Of a stretch of 42,019 bases of DNA, positions 24,566-32,398 are shown in pieces (within the stretch, counting starts at the first letter, position 1; each line of letters begins with the position of its first letter). The position numbers were made by a program, and so were the translations under genes. Source of the DNA: an uncultured Oscillospiraceae bacterium (GTDB lineage Bacteria; Bacillota; Clostridia; Oscillospirales; Oscillospiraceae); NCBI GenBank assembly GCA_910577525.1, contig CAJTLI010000021.1, forward strand, positions 1-42,019. Direction: 5' to 3'. A model generated the notes under the pieces. It was not told the DNA's origin. It searched no databases and saw only the letters and a program-made list of their open reading frames with translations.

Positions 24566-25789
24566 TTACCCTGTAATCGTGCCGCTGGCGGCCACCTCGC
24601 GGACCTGATAGCCCTCCTGACGCAGAGCGTCCAGAATCTCCGCCTTGTGGGACAGGCCGAAGGCCTCCAGCGTGACCTTCAGCTCCACCCCCGCCTGACG
24701 GTTGATGTTGACGAACTGGTTGTGGTCCAGTTTGATGATGTTGCCGCTGAGCTTTGCCACCAGGTCGGCGATGCGCAGCAGCTCGCCGGGCCGGTCGGGC
24801 AGCTGCACCGAGAAGGTGAAGATGCGCCCCCGGTTGATGAGCCCGTGCTGCACCAGGGAGGAGATGGTAATCACGTCCATGTTGCCGCCGGAGAGCACCG
24901 GGACCACGTTCTCCCCCCGGCAGTCCAGGTGCTTCAGCGCCGCGATGGTGAGCAGGCCCGCGTTTTCCACGATCATCTTGTGCTTCTCCATCACGTCCAG
25001 GAAGGCGTCCACCAGCTCGCCGTCGTCGATGGTGATGATGCCGTCCAGGTTTTTCTGGATGTAGGGGAACACATGGTCGCCGGGGGTCTTCACCGCCACG
25101 CCGTCGGCGATGGTGGAGATGGGGTCCACGGTGACGATATGGCCCGCCTCCAGGCTGGCCTTCATGGAGGCCGCCCCGGAGGGCTCCACCCCGAACACCC
25201 GCACCGAGGGGTTGAGCAGCTTGGCCAGGGTAGACACCCCCGCCGCCAGCCCGCCCCCGCCCACGGGGACCAGGATCACGTCCACGTCGGGCAGGTCCTT
25301 GAAGATCTCATAGGCGATGGTGCCCTGGCCGGTGGACACGGTCAGGTCGTTGAAGGGGTGGACGTAGGTCAGCCCCTCCTCCTCACTGAGCTTCGCCGCC
25401 AGCGCCGCCGCGTCGTCGAAGGTCTCCCCGTGGAGCACCACCTTCGCGCCGTAGTCCTTGGTGTTGTTCACCTTCACCAGGGGGGTGGTGGTGGGCATGA
25501 CGATGGTGGCCGCCACCCCCGCCGCCTGGGCGGCGTAGGCCACCCCCTGGGCGTGGTTGCCGGCGGAGGCCGTCACCAGCCCCTTGGCCTTCTCCTCCCC
25601 GGTGAGGGTGGAGCACTTGAAATAGGCCCCTCGGATTTTATACGCCCCGGTGACCTGCATGTTCTCCGGCTTGATGTACACATGGTTGCCGGTGGTTTTG
25701 GTGAAAAAGGGGCTGTACATCAGGTCGGTGCGGTGGAGAACGCCGTCCAGCACTTTCCGGGCGGCGCGGAAATCGTCTAACGTCATCAT
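24566..25789 (-). CDS. ilvA: Threonine dehydratase (ammonia-lyase) with ACT domain
   Basis: A 407-residue PLP enzyme that deaminates threonine to 2-oxobutanoate. The Schiff-base lysine is Lys51 in GAYKIRGAYFK; the phosphate-binding glycine loop is VPVGGGGLA. A single C-terminal ACT domain (about 325-400) follows. This is the roughly 400-residue form, so it may be catabolic (tdcB-like) or biosynthetic; no ilv genes adjoin it. The start is taken as the ATG at 25789 because AAGGGAG lies nine bases upstream. An ATG at 25819 would sit directly against a GC hairpin. Confidence 0.93.
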   Translation of the reverse strand: MMTLDDFRAARKVLDGVLHRTDLMYSPFFTKTTGNHVYIKPENMQVTGAYKIRGAYFKCSTLTGEEKAKGLVTASAGNHAQGVAYAAQAAGVAATIVMPTTTPLVKVNNTKDYGAKVVLHGETFDDAAALAAKLSEEEGLTYVHPFNDLTVSTGQGTIAYEIFKDLPDVDVILVPVGGGGLAAGVSTLAKLLNPSVRVFGVEPSGAASMKASLEAGHIVTVDPISTIADGVAVKTPGDHVFPYIQKNLDGIITIDDGELVDAFLDVMEKHKMIVENAGLLTIAALKHLDCRGENVVPVLSGGNMDVITISSLVQHGLINRGRIFTFSVQLPDRPGELLRIADLVAKLSGNIIKLDHNQFVNINRQAGVELKVTLEAFGLSHKAEILDALRQEGYQVREVAASGTITG

Positions 25790-25821
25790 TTGGAAGGACT
25801 CCCTTAGCTTGTTTATCATAT

Positions 25822-25844
25822 CCCCCGCCCCGGCGGGGCGGGGG
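25822..25844 (-). promoter_or_regulatory. GC hairpin in the ilvA leader
   Basis: CCCCCGCCCC (25822-25831) and GGGGCGGGGG (25835-25844) form a 10-bp all-GC stem with a GGC loop. It lies between the promoter and the ribosome site, with no T-run. It could stabilise the transcript or slow polymerase. Confidence 0.45.
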
Positions 25845-25860
25845 AACATCGTAACGACCT

Positions 25861-25889
25861 ATTTTACATGAAGAAACTGTTAAAGTCAA
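25861..25889 (-). promoter_or_regulatory. Promoter of ilvA
   Basis: On the minus strand TTGACT (25889-25884) and TAAAAT (25866-25861) are 17 bases apart. The divergent xpaC promoter starts 20 bp away. Confidence 0.72.
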
Positions 25890-25909
25890 CACGCTCCCGC
25901 CCCTTCTTC

Positions 25910-25939
25910 TTGACAGAGGGCGCTCCGGGGGAGTAGAAT
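25910..25939 (+). promoter_or_regulatory. Promoter of the xpaC-telA cluster
   Basis: TTGACA (25910-25915, consensus) and TAGAAT (25934-25939) are 18 bases apart, with a leader of about 26 bases to the GTG start at 25972. Confidence 0.72.
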
Positions 25940-25971
25940 AGAAGCCAGATTTCGGAAAGGGGGCAAAAGCC

Positions 25972-26667
25972 GTGGCCCATGTCAAAAAGCGCAGCGTGCT
26001 GCCCGTCTATTTTATCGGGGGGACCTGGCTGCTCTGGTCGGTGTTTGCCCCCCTGTACCGCCCTGTCCACTACATTATGGCGGCGCTGGTCTCCCTGATC
26101 GCCTACTACGGGGGCAAGATGCTGTTCCCCGACCGGGGGTACGAGGTGGGGGAGGGGGCCCAATCCGCCCCGAAGCCGGAGGCCCGGCCCGAACCCAAAC
26201 AGGAGGCCAAGCCCAAATCCACCGGAAACCCCGAGATCGACGCCCTGCTGGCGGAGCGGGACCGGGCGGTGGGGGAGATGCGGCGGCTCAACGACTCCAT
26301 CAAGGACGAGAAGATCTCCCGGCAGATCGACCATCTGGAGGCCACCACCGGAAAGATCATCGACACCGTGGCGGCCAGCCCCTCCAAGCTGCCCCAGATC
26401 CGCAAGTTCATGAACTACTACCTGCCCACCACCTTAAAACTGCTCAACGCCTATGACCGGATGGACTCCACCGGCGTGTCTGGGAGCAATATTGACGGGA
26501 CCAAGGGCAAGGTGGAGGGTATGCTGGACACCATCTGCGCCGCCTTTACCCGGCAGCTGGACGACCTCTACGGCGACGAGGCCATGGATATCTCCGCCGA
26601 GATCACCGTGATGGAGCAGATGCTGGCTCAGGAGGGCCTGGGCGGCATGACGCTGGACGGAATGTGA
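25972..26667 (+). CDS. xpaC: XpaC-family protein (5-bromo-4-chloroindolyl phosphate hydrolysis)
   Basis: A 231-residue XpaC-like protein. Two hydrophobic segments (about 10-27 and 32-50) are followed by a Pro/Lys/Glu-rich linker (55-85). The helical XpaC domain (about 85-231) has KLPQIRKFMNYYLPTTLKLL, typical of the family. The name comes from a colony-colour phenotype, and the biochemical role is unknown. The start is GTG at 25972 with AAAGGGGG upstream; no in-frame ATG is near. It leads a cluster with telA, matching the xpaC-yaaN pairing of Bacillus. Confidence 0.85.
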   Translation: MAHVKKRSVLPVYFIGGTWLLWSVFAPLYRPVHYIMAALVSLIAYYGGKMLFPDRGYEVGEGAQSAPKPEARPEPKQEAKPKSTGNPEIDALLAERDRAVGEMRRLNDSIKDEKISRQIDHLEATTGKIIDTVAASPSKLPQIRKFMNYYLPTTLKLLNAYDRMDSTGVSGSNIDGTKGKVEGMLDTICAAFTRQLDDLYGDEAMDISAEITVMEQMLAQEGLGGMTLDGM

Positions 26668-26674
26668 GGGCGGG

Positions 26675-26923
26675 ATGAAAAAGGAGACAACCCGAAAGCA
26701 GTGCCATGTCCTGGCCGTTATCTGGACGCTGGCCGCCGCGGCGGTGGGCGTGGCCTTTGTGCGGCGGCTGCCCCAGGTCCATCTGCTGCTGCTGGCCCTG
26801 CTGGCGCTGAGCCTGGTGTCCGCCGTCAGCTGGTGGAGGGCCTACAAGATGACGCCGGAGCGGAGCGAATTTGACGAGGAGACAGACCCCAACAACAATT
26901 TGGAGGAGATTGACGATGAGTGA
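26675..26923 (+). CDS. Small two-helix membrane protein
   Basis: An 82-residue protein with two hydrophobic helices (about 10-28 and 35-54) and an acidic C-terminus (EFDEETDPNNNLEEIDDE). I do not recognise a family. GAGGG lies five bases before the ATG. It is 7 bp after xpaC, and its last 8 bases overlap the telA start, so it is translationally linked to both. A membrane partner of XpaC/TelA is a reasonable inference from context. Confidence 0.75.
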   Translation: MKKETTRKQCHVLAVIWTLAAAAVGVAFVRRLPQVHLLLLALLALSLVSAVSWWRAYKMTPERSEFDEETDPNNNLEEIDDE

Positions 26924-28139
26924 CGAACTGAACATGATGCCCGAGCTGACCTTGGACCCCACCGGCGCCTCTGCGGCTGCCGCCGCCGCGAAGGAGGCGG
27001 AGGCCGCTGTTCCCAAGGCCCCCGAGGCCCCGTCCCTGACCTTGGACAACGCCATAAGCCCCGACGACGCGGCGGCGGTCCAGGCCGCCCGGGACGCCCA
27101 GGCCGTCCAGCTGGACGAGAGCCAGCTCACCGAGGCGGAGCGGAAGATTGTCAACGATTTTGCCCAGAAGATCGACATCACCGACTCCACCCAGGTGCTC
27201 CAGTACGGCGCGGCGGCCCAGAAAAATATCGCCGGGTTTTCCGAGAACGCCCTGAACAACGTGCGCACCAAGGACCTGGGCCAGGTGGGCGAGGCATTGT
27301 CCTCCCTGGTGGTGGAGCTAAAGACCTTCGGCCAGCCGGAGAAGAAGGGCATCGCCGGGTTCTTCCAGAAGAAAAAGACCGAGCTGACCGCCATGAAGGC
27401 CAGTTATGACAAGGCGGAGGTCAACGTGGAGAAGATCGCCTCCATTCTGGAGGGCCATCAGGTGACGCTGATGAAGGACATCGCCATGCTGGACCAGATG
27501 TATGATCTGAACACCAAGTACTACAAAGAGCTGACCATGTATATCCTAGCGGGCAAGAAGGCGCTGATGAAGGCCCGGAACGAGGATTTAGAGGCGCTGC
27601 GCAAGCAGGCCGCGGAGAGCGGCTCCCAGGAGGACGCCCAGAAGTACAACGACTTCGCCAACCTGTGCAACCGGTTTGAGAAGAAGCTCCACGACCTGGA
27701 GCTGACCCGGATGATCTCCGTCCAGATGGGTCCCCAGACCCGGCTGATCCAAAACAACGACACCCTGATGCTGGAGAAGATTCAGTCCTCTCTGGTGAAC
27801 ACCATTCCCCTGTGGAAGAGCCAGATGGTGCTGGCTCTGGGGCTGGAGCACTCCCGCCAGGCCACCGCCGCCCAGTCCGCCGTCACCAACATGACCAACG
27901 ACCTGCTGCGCAAAAACGCGGAGATGCTCAAGATGGGCACCATCGAGACCGCCAAGGAGGCGGAGCGGTCGGTGGTGGACATCGAAACCCTCCAGCACAC
28001 CAACCAGCAGCTCATCTCCACCCTGGACGAGGTGATGCAGATCCAGAAGGACGGGGCCCAGAAGCGCCGGGAGGCCGAGCTGGAGCTGGGCCGTATCGAG
28101 GGCGAGCTGAAGCAGAAGCTGCTGGAGCTGCGGGGGTAA
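26916..28139 (+). CDS. telA: TelA/YaaN toxic-anion-resistance family protein
   Basis: A 407-residue TelA-family protein (Pfam toxic anion resistance). An Ala/Pro-rich N-terminus (1-65) precedes a long helical, coiled-coil-prone domain (about 70-405). Typical segments are GFSENALNNVRTKDLGQVGE, KYYKELTMYILAGKKAL and LIQNNDTLMLEKIQSSLVNT. Members are linked to tellurite, antimicrobial and envelope-stress tolerance; the mechanism is unknown. The ATG at 26916 follows GGAGGAG and overlaps the previous gene by 8 bases. No ter genes are nearby, so resistance is not shown by context. Confidence 0.93.
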   Translation: MSDELNMMPELTLDPTGASAAAAAAKEAEAAVPKAPEAPSLTLDNAISPDDAAAVQAARDAQAVQLDESQLTEAERKIVNDFAQKIDITDSTQVLQYGAAAQKNIAGFSENALNNVRTKDLGQVGEALSSLVVELKTFGQPEKKGIAGFFQKKKTELTAMKASYDKAEVNVEKIASILEGHQVTLMKDIAMLDQMYDLNTKYYKELTMYILAGKKALMKARNEDLEALRKQAAESGSQEDAQKYNDFANLCNRFEKKLHDLELTRMISVQMGPQTRLIQNNDTLMLEKIQSSLVNTIPLWKSQMVLALGLEHSRQATAAQSAVTNMTNDLLRKNAEMLKMGTIETAKEAERSVVDIETLQHTNQQLISTLDEVMQIQKDGAQKRREAELELGRIEGELKQKLLELRG

Positions 28140-28141
28140 GC

Positions 28142-28203
28142 GCGCCCAAAGCGAGCGTGATAACGCCGCGCCCCGGCCACGCGCCCAATCCGAGCGCAAT
28201 CAC
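28142..28203 (+). repeat. Imperfect direct repeat between telA and the TPM gene
   Basis: Two 23-bp copies (28142-28164 and 28181-28203) match at 18 positions, both starting GCGCCCAA and sharing CGAGCG. They fill the 86-bp gap before the TPM-gene ribosome site. The function is unknown; they may be protein-binding sites or chance duplication. Confidence 0.4.
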
Positions 28204-28225
28204 ATTGCAGTAGAAAGGATTTTCC

Positions 28226-28828
28226 ATGAGAGGTATTGTGATCTTCGTCCTGTGCATCGCGGCGGTGGGGGCTGCCATGGGGGGCGTCGCCGCCGGGGTG
28301 AAGAACAAAAAGGTGAACATCTTCAAGACCCAGGCGGGGGCGTGGCTGTTCACCATCGTCATGGTCACCGCCGCCATCGACATCGGCTACGCCAAGTCCC
28401 CCCTGGCCGGGACCCAGGAGCCCAGACCTGATGTGCCCAACGCCCCCGCTTCCGCAGACTCCTACGTGTGGGACGACGCCAACGTGCTGTCCGGCCAGAC
28501 CGAGCGGGTGCTGAATGAGCGCAACGGCCGGCTGTGGGACCGCTACAGCGTCACCATCGGCGTGGTCACGTGCAATTACGGCCGGGCGGACCTGGGGGAC
28601 TATGCCCTCCGGTGCGCGGAGGACATGGGCCTGGGCGGCTATGACATGATTGTGGTGCTGGACATCAGCGGCGATAACTACTGGCTGCTACTGGGGGACA
28701 GCCTGACCAGCGACTGTTCCGGCTACGCCTCCGAGTATATGGAATACTGGTTTGTCCGGGGCGATTACGACAACGCCGTGCTGGACCTCACTGAGGCCCT
28801 GGAGCGGTGGTATGGGGACCACTACTGA
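28226..28828 (+). CDS. TPM-domain membrane protein
   Basis: A 200-residue protein with two N-terminal hydrophobic segments (about 3-24 and 36-54) and a TPM domain (about 78-195). VWDDANVLSGQTERVLNERNGRL is the typical TPM opening, followed by a VTIGVVTCNYG strand and GLGGYDMIVVLDISGDNYWL. TPM proteins (YgcG/Psb32-like) are extracytoplasmic; some have phosphatase activity. AAAGGA precedes the ATG. Many TPM proteins end in a Gly-rich tail. Here that tail is absent, and a separate Gly-rich membrane protein is encoded 21 bp downstream. Confidence 0.85.
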   Translation: MRGIVIFVLCIAAVGAAMGGVAAGVKNKKVNIFKTQAGAWLFTIVMVTAAIDIGYAKSPLAGTQEPRPDVPNAPASADSYVWDDANVLSGQTERVLNERNGRLWDRYSVTIGVVTCNYGRADLGDYALRCAEDMGLGGYDMIVVLDISGDNYWLLLGDSLTSDCSGYASEYMEYWFVRGDYDNAVLDLTEALERWYGDHY

Positions 28829-28849
28829 CCCGCGAGAGGAGGCGGCTTG

Positions 28850-29329
28850 ATGGACGGCTTTTTTGATCTGATTCTTATTGTGGTGCTGGCGGTGATCCTG
28901 CTGCTGGCCATGGAGGGCTCCCACCGGCGGCGCTGGCGCAGCGGGTGGTACGGCCCCACCTATGTTTACCGGCCCTTCTATATCTTCCGGCCCAGGCCCC
29001 CCAGGCCCCGCCCTCCCAGGCCGCCCCATAGGCCGGGTCCCGGATTTGGCATGGGCTTTGGTCCCGGTCCTAGGCCGGGACCCGGCCCCCGTCCCGGCGG
29101 AAGCTTTGGCGGCTCTTTTGGCGGCTCTTTTGGCGGCGGGCGTCCCTCCGGTCCCCGCCCCGGCGGTTCCTTTGGGGGGACGTTCGGGGGTGGCCGGCCC
29201 TCCGCTGGGTCCCGTCCGGGGGGCTCCTTCGGCGGCAGCCGCGGCGGCGGGCGCTCCTTCGGCGGAGGCCGTCCCGGGGGCTCCTTTGGCGGAAGCCGGG
29301 GCGGAGGCCGGGGGGGCGGCAGGCGGTAG
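28850..29329 (+). CDS. Gly/Arg/Pro-rich repeat membrane protein
   Basis: A 159-residue protein. One N-terminal hydrophobic helix (about 3-21) is followed by a basic patch and a Tyr-rich stretch. A Pro/Arg segment (RPRPPRPRPPRPPHRPG) comes next, and then about 90 residues of repeats such as RPGGSFGGS, FGGGRPSG and SRGGGR. The low-complexity tail is strongly basic, with no Cys or acidic residues, unlike the usual uncharged tail. GAGGAGG precedes the ATG at 28850. It ends the xpaC cluster. The function is unknown; binding of anionic polymers or self-association is a guess from composition. Confidence 0.78.
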   Translation: MDGFFDLILIVVLAVILLLAMEGSHRRRWRSGWYGPTYVYRPFYIFRPRPPRPRPPRPPHRPGPGFGMGFGPGPRPGPGPRPGGSFGGSFGGSFGGGRPSGPRPGGSFGGTFGGGRPSAGSRPGGSFGGSRGGGRSFGGGRPGGSFGGSRGGGRGGGRR

Positions 29330-29372
29330 GCCGGGTCCGCGCGGAGACCCGGCAAATCAGACTGTGCGGCGG

Positions 29373-29402
29373 AGCGGGCAGGCGGAAGCCTGCCCGCTTT
29401 TT
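29373..29402 (+). terminator. Terminator of the xpaC-telA cluster
   Basis: An 11-bp stem (29373-29383 with 29388-29398, loop GGAA) is followed by TTTT. It lies 44 bp after the Gly-rich gene. Confidence 0.88.
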
Positions 29403-29490
29403 CTGTTTTATCCAAAATTCGGTCTGCGGCAAAAAAAATTTATACATCTTTAGAGAAAATGTAAAAAAAGGGAGAAATTCTTTGAACGAT

Positions 29491-29500
29491 ATGGTATAAT
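29491..29500 (+). promoter_or_regulatory. Extended -10 promoter of the Na/Pi cotransporter gene
   Basis: ATGGTATAAT carries TGG before a perfect TATAAT (29495-29500). No clear -35 is at the right distance. The A/T-rich stretch 29425-29475 upstream may help recruit polymerase. Confidence 0.55.
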
Positions 29501-29565
29501 GTCCCTGTTCATATGTGCTGCAGTCTGCCGCAAGCGGGCCGGACCCGCGGGAAGGAACATGATAT

Positions 29566-31344
29566 ATGAGTATTGCGGACATTATATCACTGCTGGGCGG
29601 TCTGGCCTTTTTCCTGTTCGGCATGACTCTTTTGGGGGACGGCCTGAAAAAAGTGGCGGGCAGTAAGCTGGAGACCGTGCTGGGCAAGCTGACCTCCAGC
29701 CCCATCAAAGGGGTTGTGCTGGGGGCGCTGGTGACGGCAGTGATCCAATCCTCCTCCGCCACCACCGTCATGGTGGTGGGCTTCGTCAACGCGGGCATTA
29801 TGCAGCTGTCCAACGCCGTGGGCATCGTCATGGGCGCCAACATCGGCACCACCGCCACCGGCTGGGTTCTGACCCTGGCCAACGTGGAGGGGGAGGGCGG
29901 CTTTACCTCCGGCACGATTTTTGCCTTCATCGCCTTTGCCGGCATCGTGCTGTATTTCTTCTGCCGCAAGCAGACCCAGAAAAACATCGGCCTGATTCTC
30001 CTGGCCTTCTCCGTCCTCATGAGCGGGATGCAGACCATGAGCTCCGCCATGGACCCCCTGAAGGAGAACGAGGCGTTTTTGCAGTTCATCTCCGCCGCCT
30101 CCAATCCGGCGGTGTCCCTGCTCATCGGCCTGCTGGTGACGGCGGTGATCCAGTCCTCCTCCGCCTCCATCGGCATTTTGCAGGCCCTGTCCGTCACCGG
30201 GGCCATCAGCTATGAGGTGGCCATTCCCATGGTGCTGGGCATGTGCATCGGCGCCTGTGTGCCGGTGCTGCTGTCCGCCATCGGTGCCAATCCCAACGGC
30301 AAGCGCACCGCCGTCATCTATCTGTACTTCAACATCGTGGGTTCCGTGCTGTTCATGGTCCCCTTCTATGTGCTTCACGCCTTTGTGGACATGGAGTTTA
30401 TGGCCGGGCCCGCCGACGCCTTCGGCATCGCCGTGTTCAACACCGTGTTCAAGGTGGCCGCCACGCTGGTGCAGCTGCCCCTCACCGGGCTGCTGGTGAA
30501 GCTGGCCTGCGCCACCATCAGGGAGGAGCGCTCCGAGGACGAGGAGGAGTTTGAGGAAAACCTGCTGGACGAGCGCTTCCTCAATTACCCGCCCCTGGCC
30601 CTGGAGCAGAGCGGCCGCACGGTGAACCGGATGACCGCCGCCGCCATGAAGAACCTGAACCGTTCCATCGAGCTGTTTTCCAAATTCAGCGGGGAGAAAT
30701 ATGAGAAGATCCTGGGCCGGGAGAACGTGGTGGACCGCTATGAGGACAAGCTGGGCAACTATCTGTTCCATCTCTCCACCCACAGCCTGAACGAGCGGGA
30801 GACCTTAATCAGCTCCCATTATCTCCACTGCCTCACCGACCTGGAGCGCATCTCCGACCACGCGGTGAATCTGGCCGAGCTGGCCAAGGAGATGGACACC
30901 AAGAGCATCTCCTTTTCCTCCGACGGCCTGGAGGACATGACCCGGGCCAGCGGCGCGGTGCTGGAGATCGTCTCTCTGGCCCAGCAGGCCCTGAGTCAGG
31001 CGGACACGGCGGTGGCTCAGCAGGTGGAGCCGCTGGAGGAGGTCATCAGCACCATGATGGAGGGGATGAAGCTGCGCCATATCCGCCGCCTTCAGGACGG
31101 CCGGTGCACGCTGGAGATGGGCTTTATCCTCAACGATCTGATCAACAATTTTGAGCGCGTGGCCGCGCACTGCTCCAATCTGGCGCTGGCCGTGCTGGAG
31201 CTGCGCAACGCCGACCTGCAATTCCACGATTACGCCCGGGATGTGCGCCAGGGCGACCAGCCGGAGTTCCGCCGCTGGCTGGCCTTCTATAAAAACAAAT
31301 ATCTCAGCGGGGTTCCGGCGTCCGGCCCTGCGGCGGTGGGATAG
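29566..31344 (+). CDS. Na+/phosphate cotransporter family protein with PhoU-like domain
   Basis: A 592-residue NptA/YjbB-type membrane protein. The N-terminal half (1-325) has about eight to nine hydrophobic helices and the inverted-repeat signature QSSSATT (61-67) and QSSSAS (196-201). The C-terminal half (about 345-565) is soluble and helical, resembling PhoU, with HCLTDLERISDHAVNLAEL. It probably moves phosphate with sodium. AAGGA precedes the ATG, although the spacing is long (11). It is monocistronic. No pst or pho genes are adjacent. Confidence 0.93.
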   Translation: MSIADIISLLGGLAFFLFGMTLLGDGLKKVAGSKLETVLGKLTSSPIKGVVLGALVTAVIQSSSATTVMVVGFVNAGIMQLSNAVGIVMGANIGTTATGWVLTLANVEGEGGFTSGTIFAFIAFAGIVLYFFCRKQTQKNIGLILLAFSVLMSGMQTMSSAMDPLKENEAFLQFISAASNPAVSLLIGLLVTAVIQSSSASIGILQALSVTGAISYEVAIPMVLGMCIGACVPVLLSAIGANPNGKRTAVIYLYFNIVGSVLFMVPFYVLHAFVDMEFMAGPADAFGIAVFNTVFKVAATLVQLPLTGLLVKLACATIREERSEDEEEFEENLLDERFLNYPPLALEQSGRTVNRMTAAAMKNLNRSIELFSKFSGEKYEKILGRENVVDRYEDKLGNYLFHLSTHSLNERETLISSHYLHCLTDLERISDHAVNLAELAKEMDTKSISFSSDGLEDMTRASGAVLEIVSLAQQALSQADTAVAQQVEPLEEVISTMMEGMKLRHIRRLQDGRCTLEMGFILNDLINNFERVAAHCSNLALAVLELRNADLQFHDYARDVRQGDQPEFRRWLAFYKNKYLSGVPASGPAAVG

Positions 31345-31367
31345 GGCGGCGCCCATGGGGTCCCGGC

Positions 31368-31410
31368 TGTCAACATTCCCCGTTGACAACTGAAAAAAAT
31401 GTGATAAAAT
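31368..31410 (+). promoter_or_regulatory. Promoter of the alaS operon with operator-like repeat
   Basis: A consensus TTGACA (31383-31388) and TAAAAT (31405-31410) are 16 bases apart, with TGTGA before the -10. TGTCAAC (31368-31374) and GTTGACA (31382-31388) are inverted repeats with a 7-base spacer, the right half covering the -35. This may be a repressor site or chance. Confidence 0.7.
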
Positions 31411-31416
31411 AAATAA

Positions 31417-31633
31417 GCTTTGACGGAGTCAAACCCAAAACGCCGCGCACCAGAGAGAGGGAATGGTGGAACCCCTCGCGTCGGGCGGTTGGGCGCGCCG
31501 CTCCTGAGCGCTCCCGGGATGACCGGGACGGCCCTTCCCCGTTACCGGATGAACGAGTGTCCTTGCCATGAGGAAATCAGGGTGGTACCGTGGGCGTCTG
31601 CCCACCCCTGAACTTTTTGGCAGGGGCTTTTTT
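31417..31633 (+). promoter_or_regulatory. Alanine T-box leader
   Basis: The T-box sequence AGGGTGGTACCGTG is at 31579-31592, very close to consensus. Stem I is visible upstream: GGAG/CTCC at the base (31425-31428 with 31501-31504), an AGAGAG stretch, and GGG-AATGGTGGAA-CCC as distal loop. The specifier loop contains GCGCCG; GCC (31497-31499) followed by G is the likely alanine codon. A terminator (CCCCTG/CAGGGG, 31605-31626) with six T (31628-31633) ends it. Uncharged tRNA-Ala would permit read-through into the genes at 31653-35083. Confidence 0.9.
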
Positions 31634-31652
31634 GCTGTAGAGGAGGGGGAAA

Positions 31653-32108
31653 GTGACCCATCAGGAGATGTGGGCGGCGTATCAGGCCGTCAATCCCGCC
31701 GCCGGGGAGGAATACGAGGCCTGGGCCTACGGGGCCGACCCGGACACCCTGGCGGAGCTGACCCGCACGGGGGTGAAAACCGCCACCGCCAGCGCGGGGC
31801 CGCTGTACGGGCTGGAGGGCGAGCCCCTGCCCCGGGCAGGGGAGTACAGCGTCATTCTGGACAGCCGGGAGGAAGCGGTGTGCGTCATCCGCACCACGCG
31901 GGTGTATACTGTGCCCTTCGACCAGGTGAGCGCGGAACAGGCGTTCCGGGAGGGGGAGGGCGGCCGGACCCTGGACTATTGGCGAAAAGTCCACGAGGAC
32001 TTCTTCCGCAAGGAGCTCTCGGAGGCGGGACTGGCCTTTTCCCCGTCCATGCCGGTGGTGTGCGAGGAGTTTGAGGTGGTGTTTGAACTGGAGGAGGAAA
32101 CACCATGA
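31653..32108 (+). CDS. ASCH-domain protein
   Basis: A 151-residue protein of the ASCH (YqfB-like, PUA-related) family. EEYEAWAYG near 22-30, GVKTATAS (47-54), GEYSVILDSREEAVCVIRTT and a C-terminal VVCEEFEVVF are typical. The fold suggests RNA or nucleoside binding; some relatives hydrolyse N4-acetylcytidine. The start is GTG at 31653 with GGAGG six bases upstream. It is the first gene after the alanine T-box and overlaps the next gene by 4 bases (ATGA). Confidence 0.85.
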   Translation: MTHQEMWAAYQAVNPAAGEEYEAWAYGADPDTLAELTRTGVKTATASAGPLYGLEGEPLPRAGEYSVILDSREEAVCVIRTTRVYTVPFDQVSAEQAFREGEGGRTLDYWRKVHEDFFRKELSEAGLAFSPSMPVVCEEFEVVFELEEETP

Positions 32109-32353
32109 AAATGTGGAAGGAAAAAACCTGGCAGCACGAGGTTACAGGCGTGGACGGAAACACAACCCTGTTCGGCGTGAACATCTTCGACTATGAGTGG
32201 GAGAGTACAGGGAAGCGGGTTAAAGTTCGCGATCCCAATGGCGGGGAACGCAAAATTGACGTTTACGCTGTGACCATCGACGGCCAGCGGCACGAGTTTG
32301 CCGCTGGTGAGTTCAGTATGTGCGTCTGGGGCTTTTATCTGGAAAAATACTGA
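32105..32353 (+). CDS. Unknown small protein between T-box and alaS
   Basis: An 82-residue protein that I do not recognise. It is predicted beta-rich (alternating pattern LFGVNIFDYEW, KIDVYAVTIDG) and ends MCVWGFYLEKY. There is no membrane segment. GGAGGAAACACC precedes the ATG, which overlaps the ASCH stop. alaS starts 46 bp downstream with its own ribosome site. Codon GC content is visibly lower than in its neighbours, so recent acquisition is possible. Confidence 0.72.
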   Translation: MKMWKEKTWQHEVTGVDGNTTLFGVNIFDYEWESTGKRVKVRDPNGGERKIDVYAVTIDGQRHEFAAGEFSMCVWGFYLEKY

Positions 32354-32398
32354 ATGGCTCAGTTTATCATAAAAACAATTGATTTGGAGGTAATTCCC

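Noticed and set aside
26916..28139. Tellurite-resistance operon
   Set aside because: TelA-family membership alone does not show resistance, and no terB/C/D/E or tehAB genes are nearby.
29100..29330. CRISPR or tandem DNA repeat in the Gly-rich gene
   Set aside because: The repeats are codon-level GGC/CCC-rich repeats of a low-complexity protein, without spacers or constant-length units.
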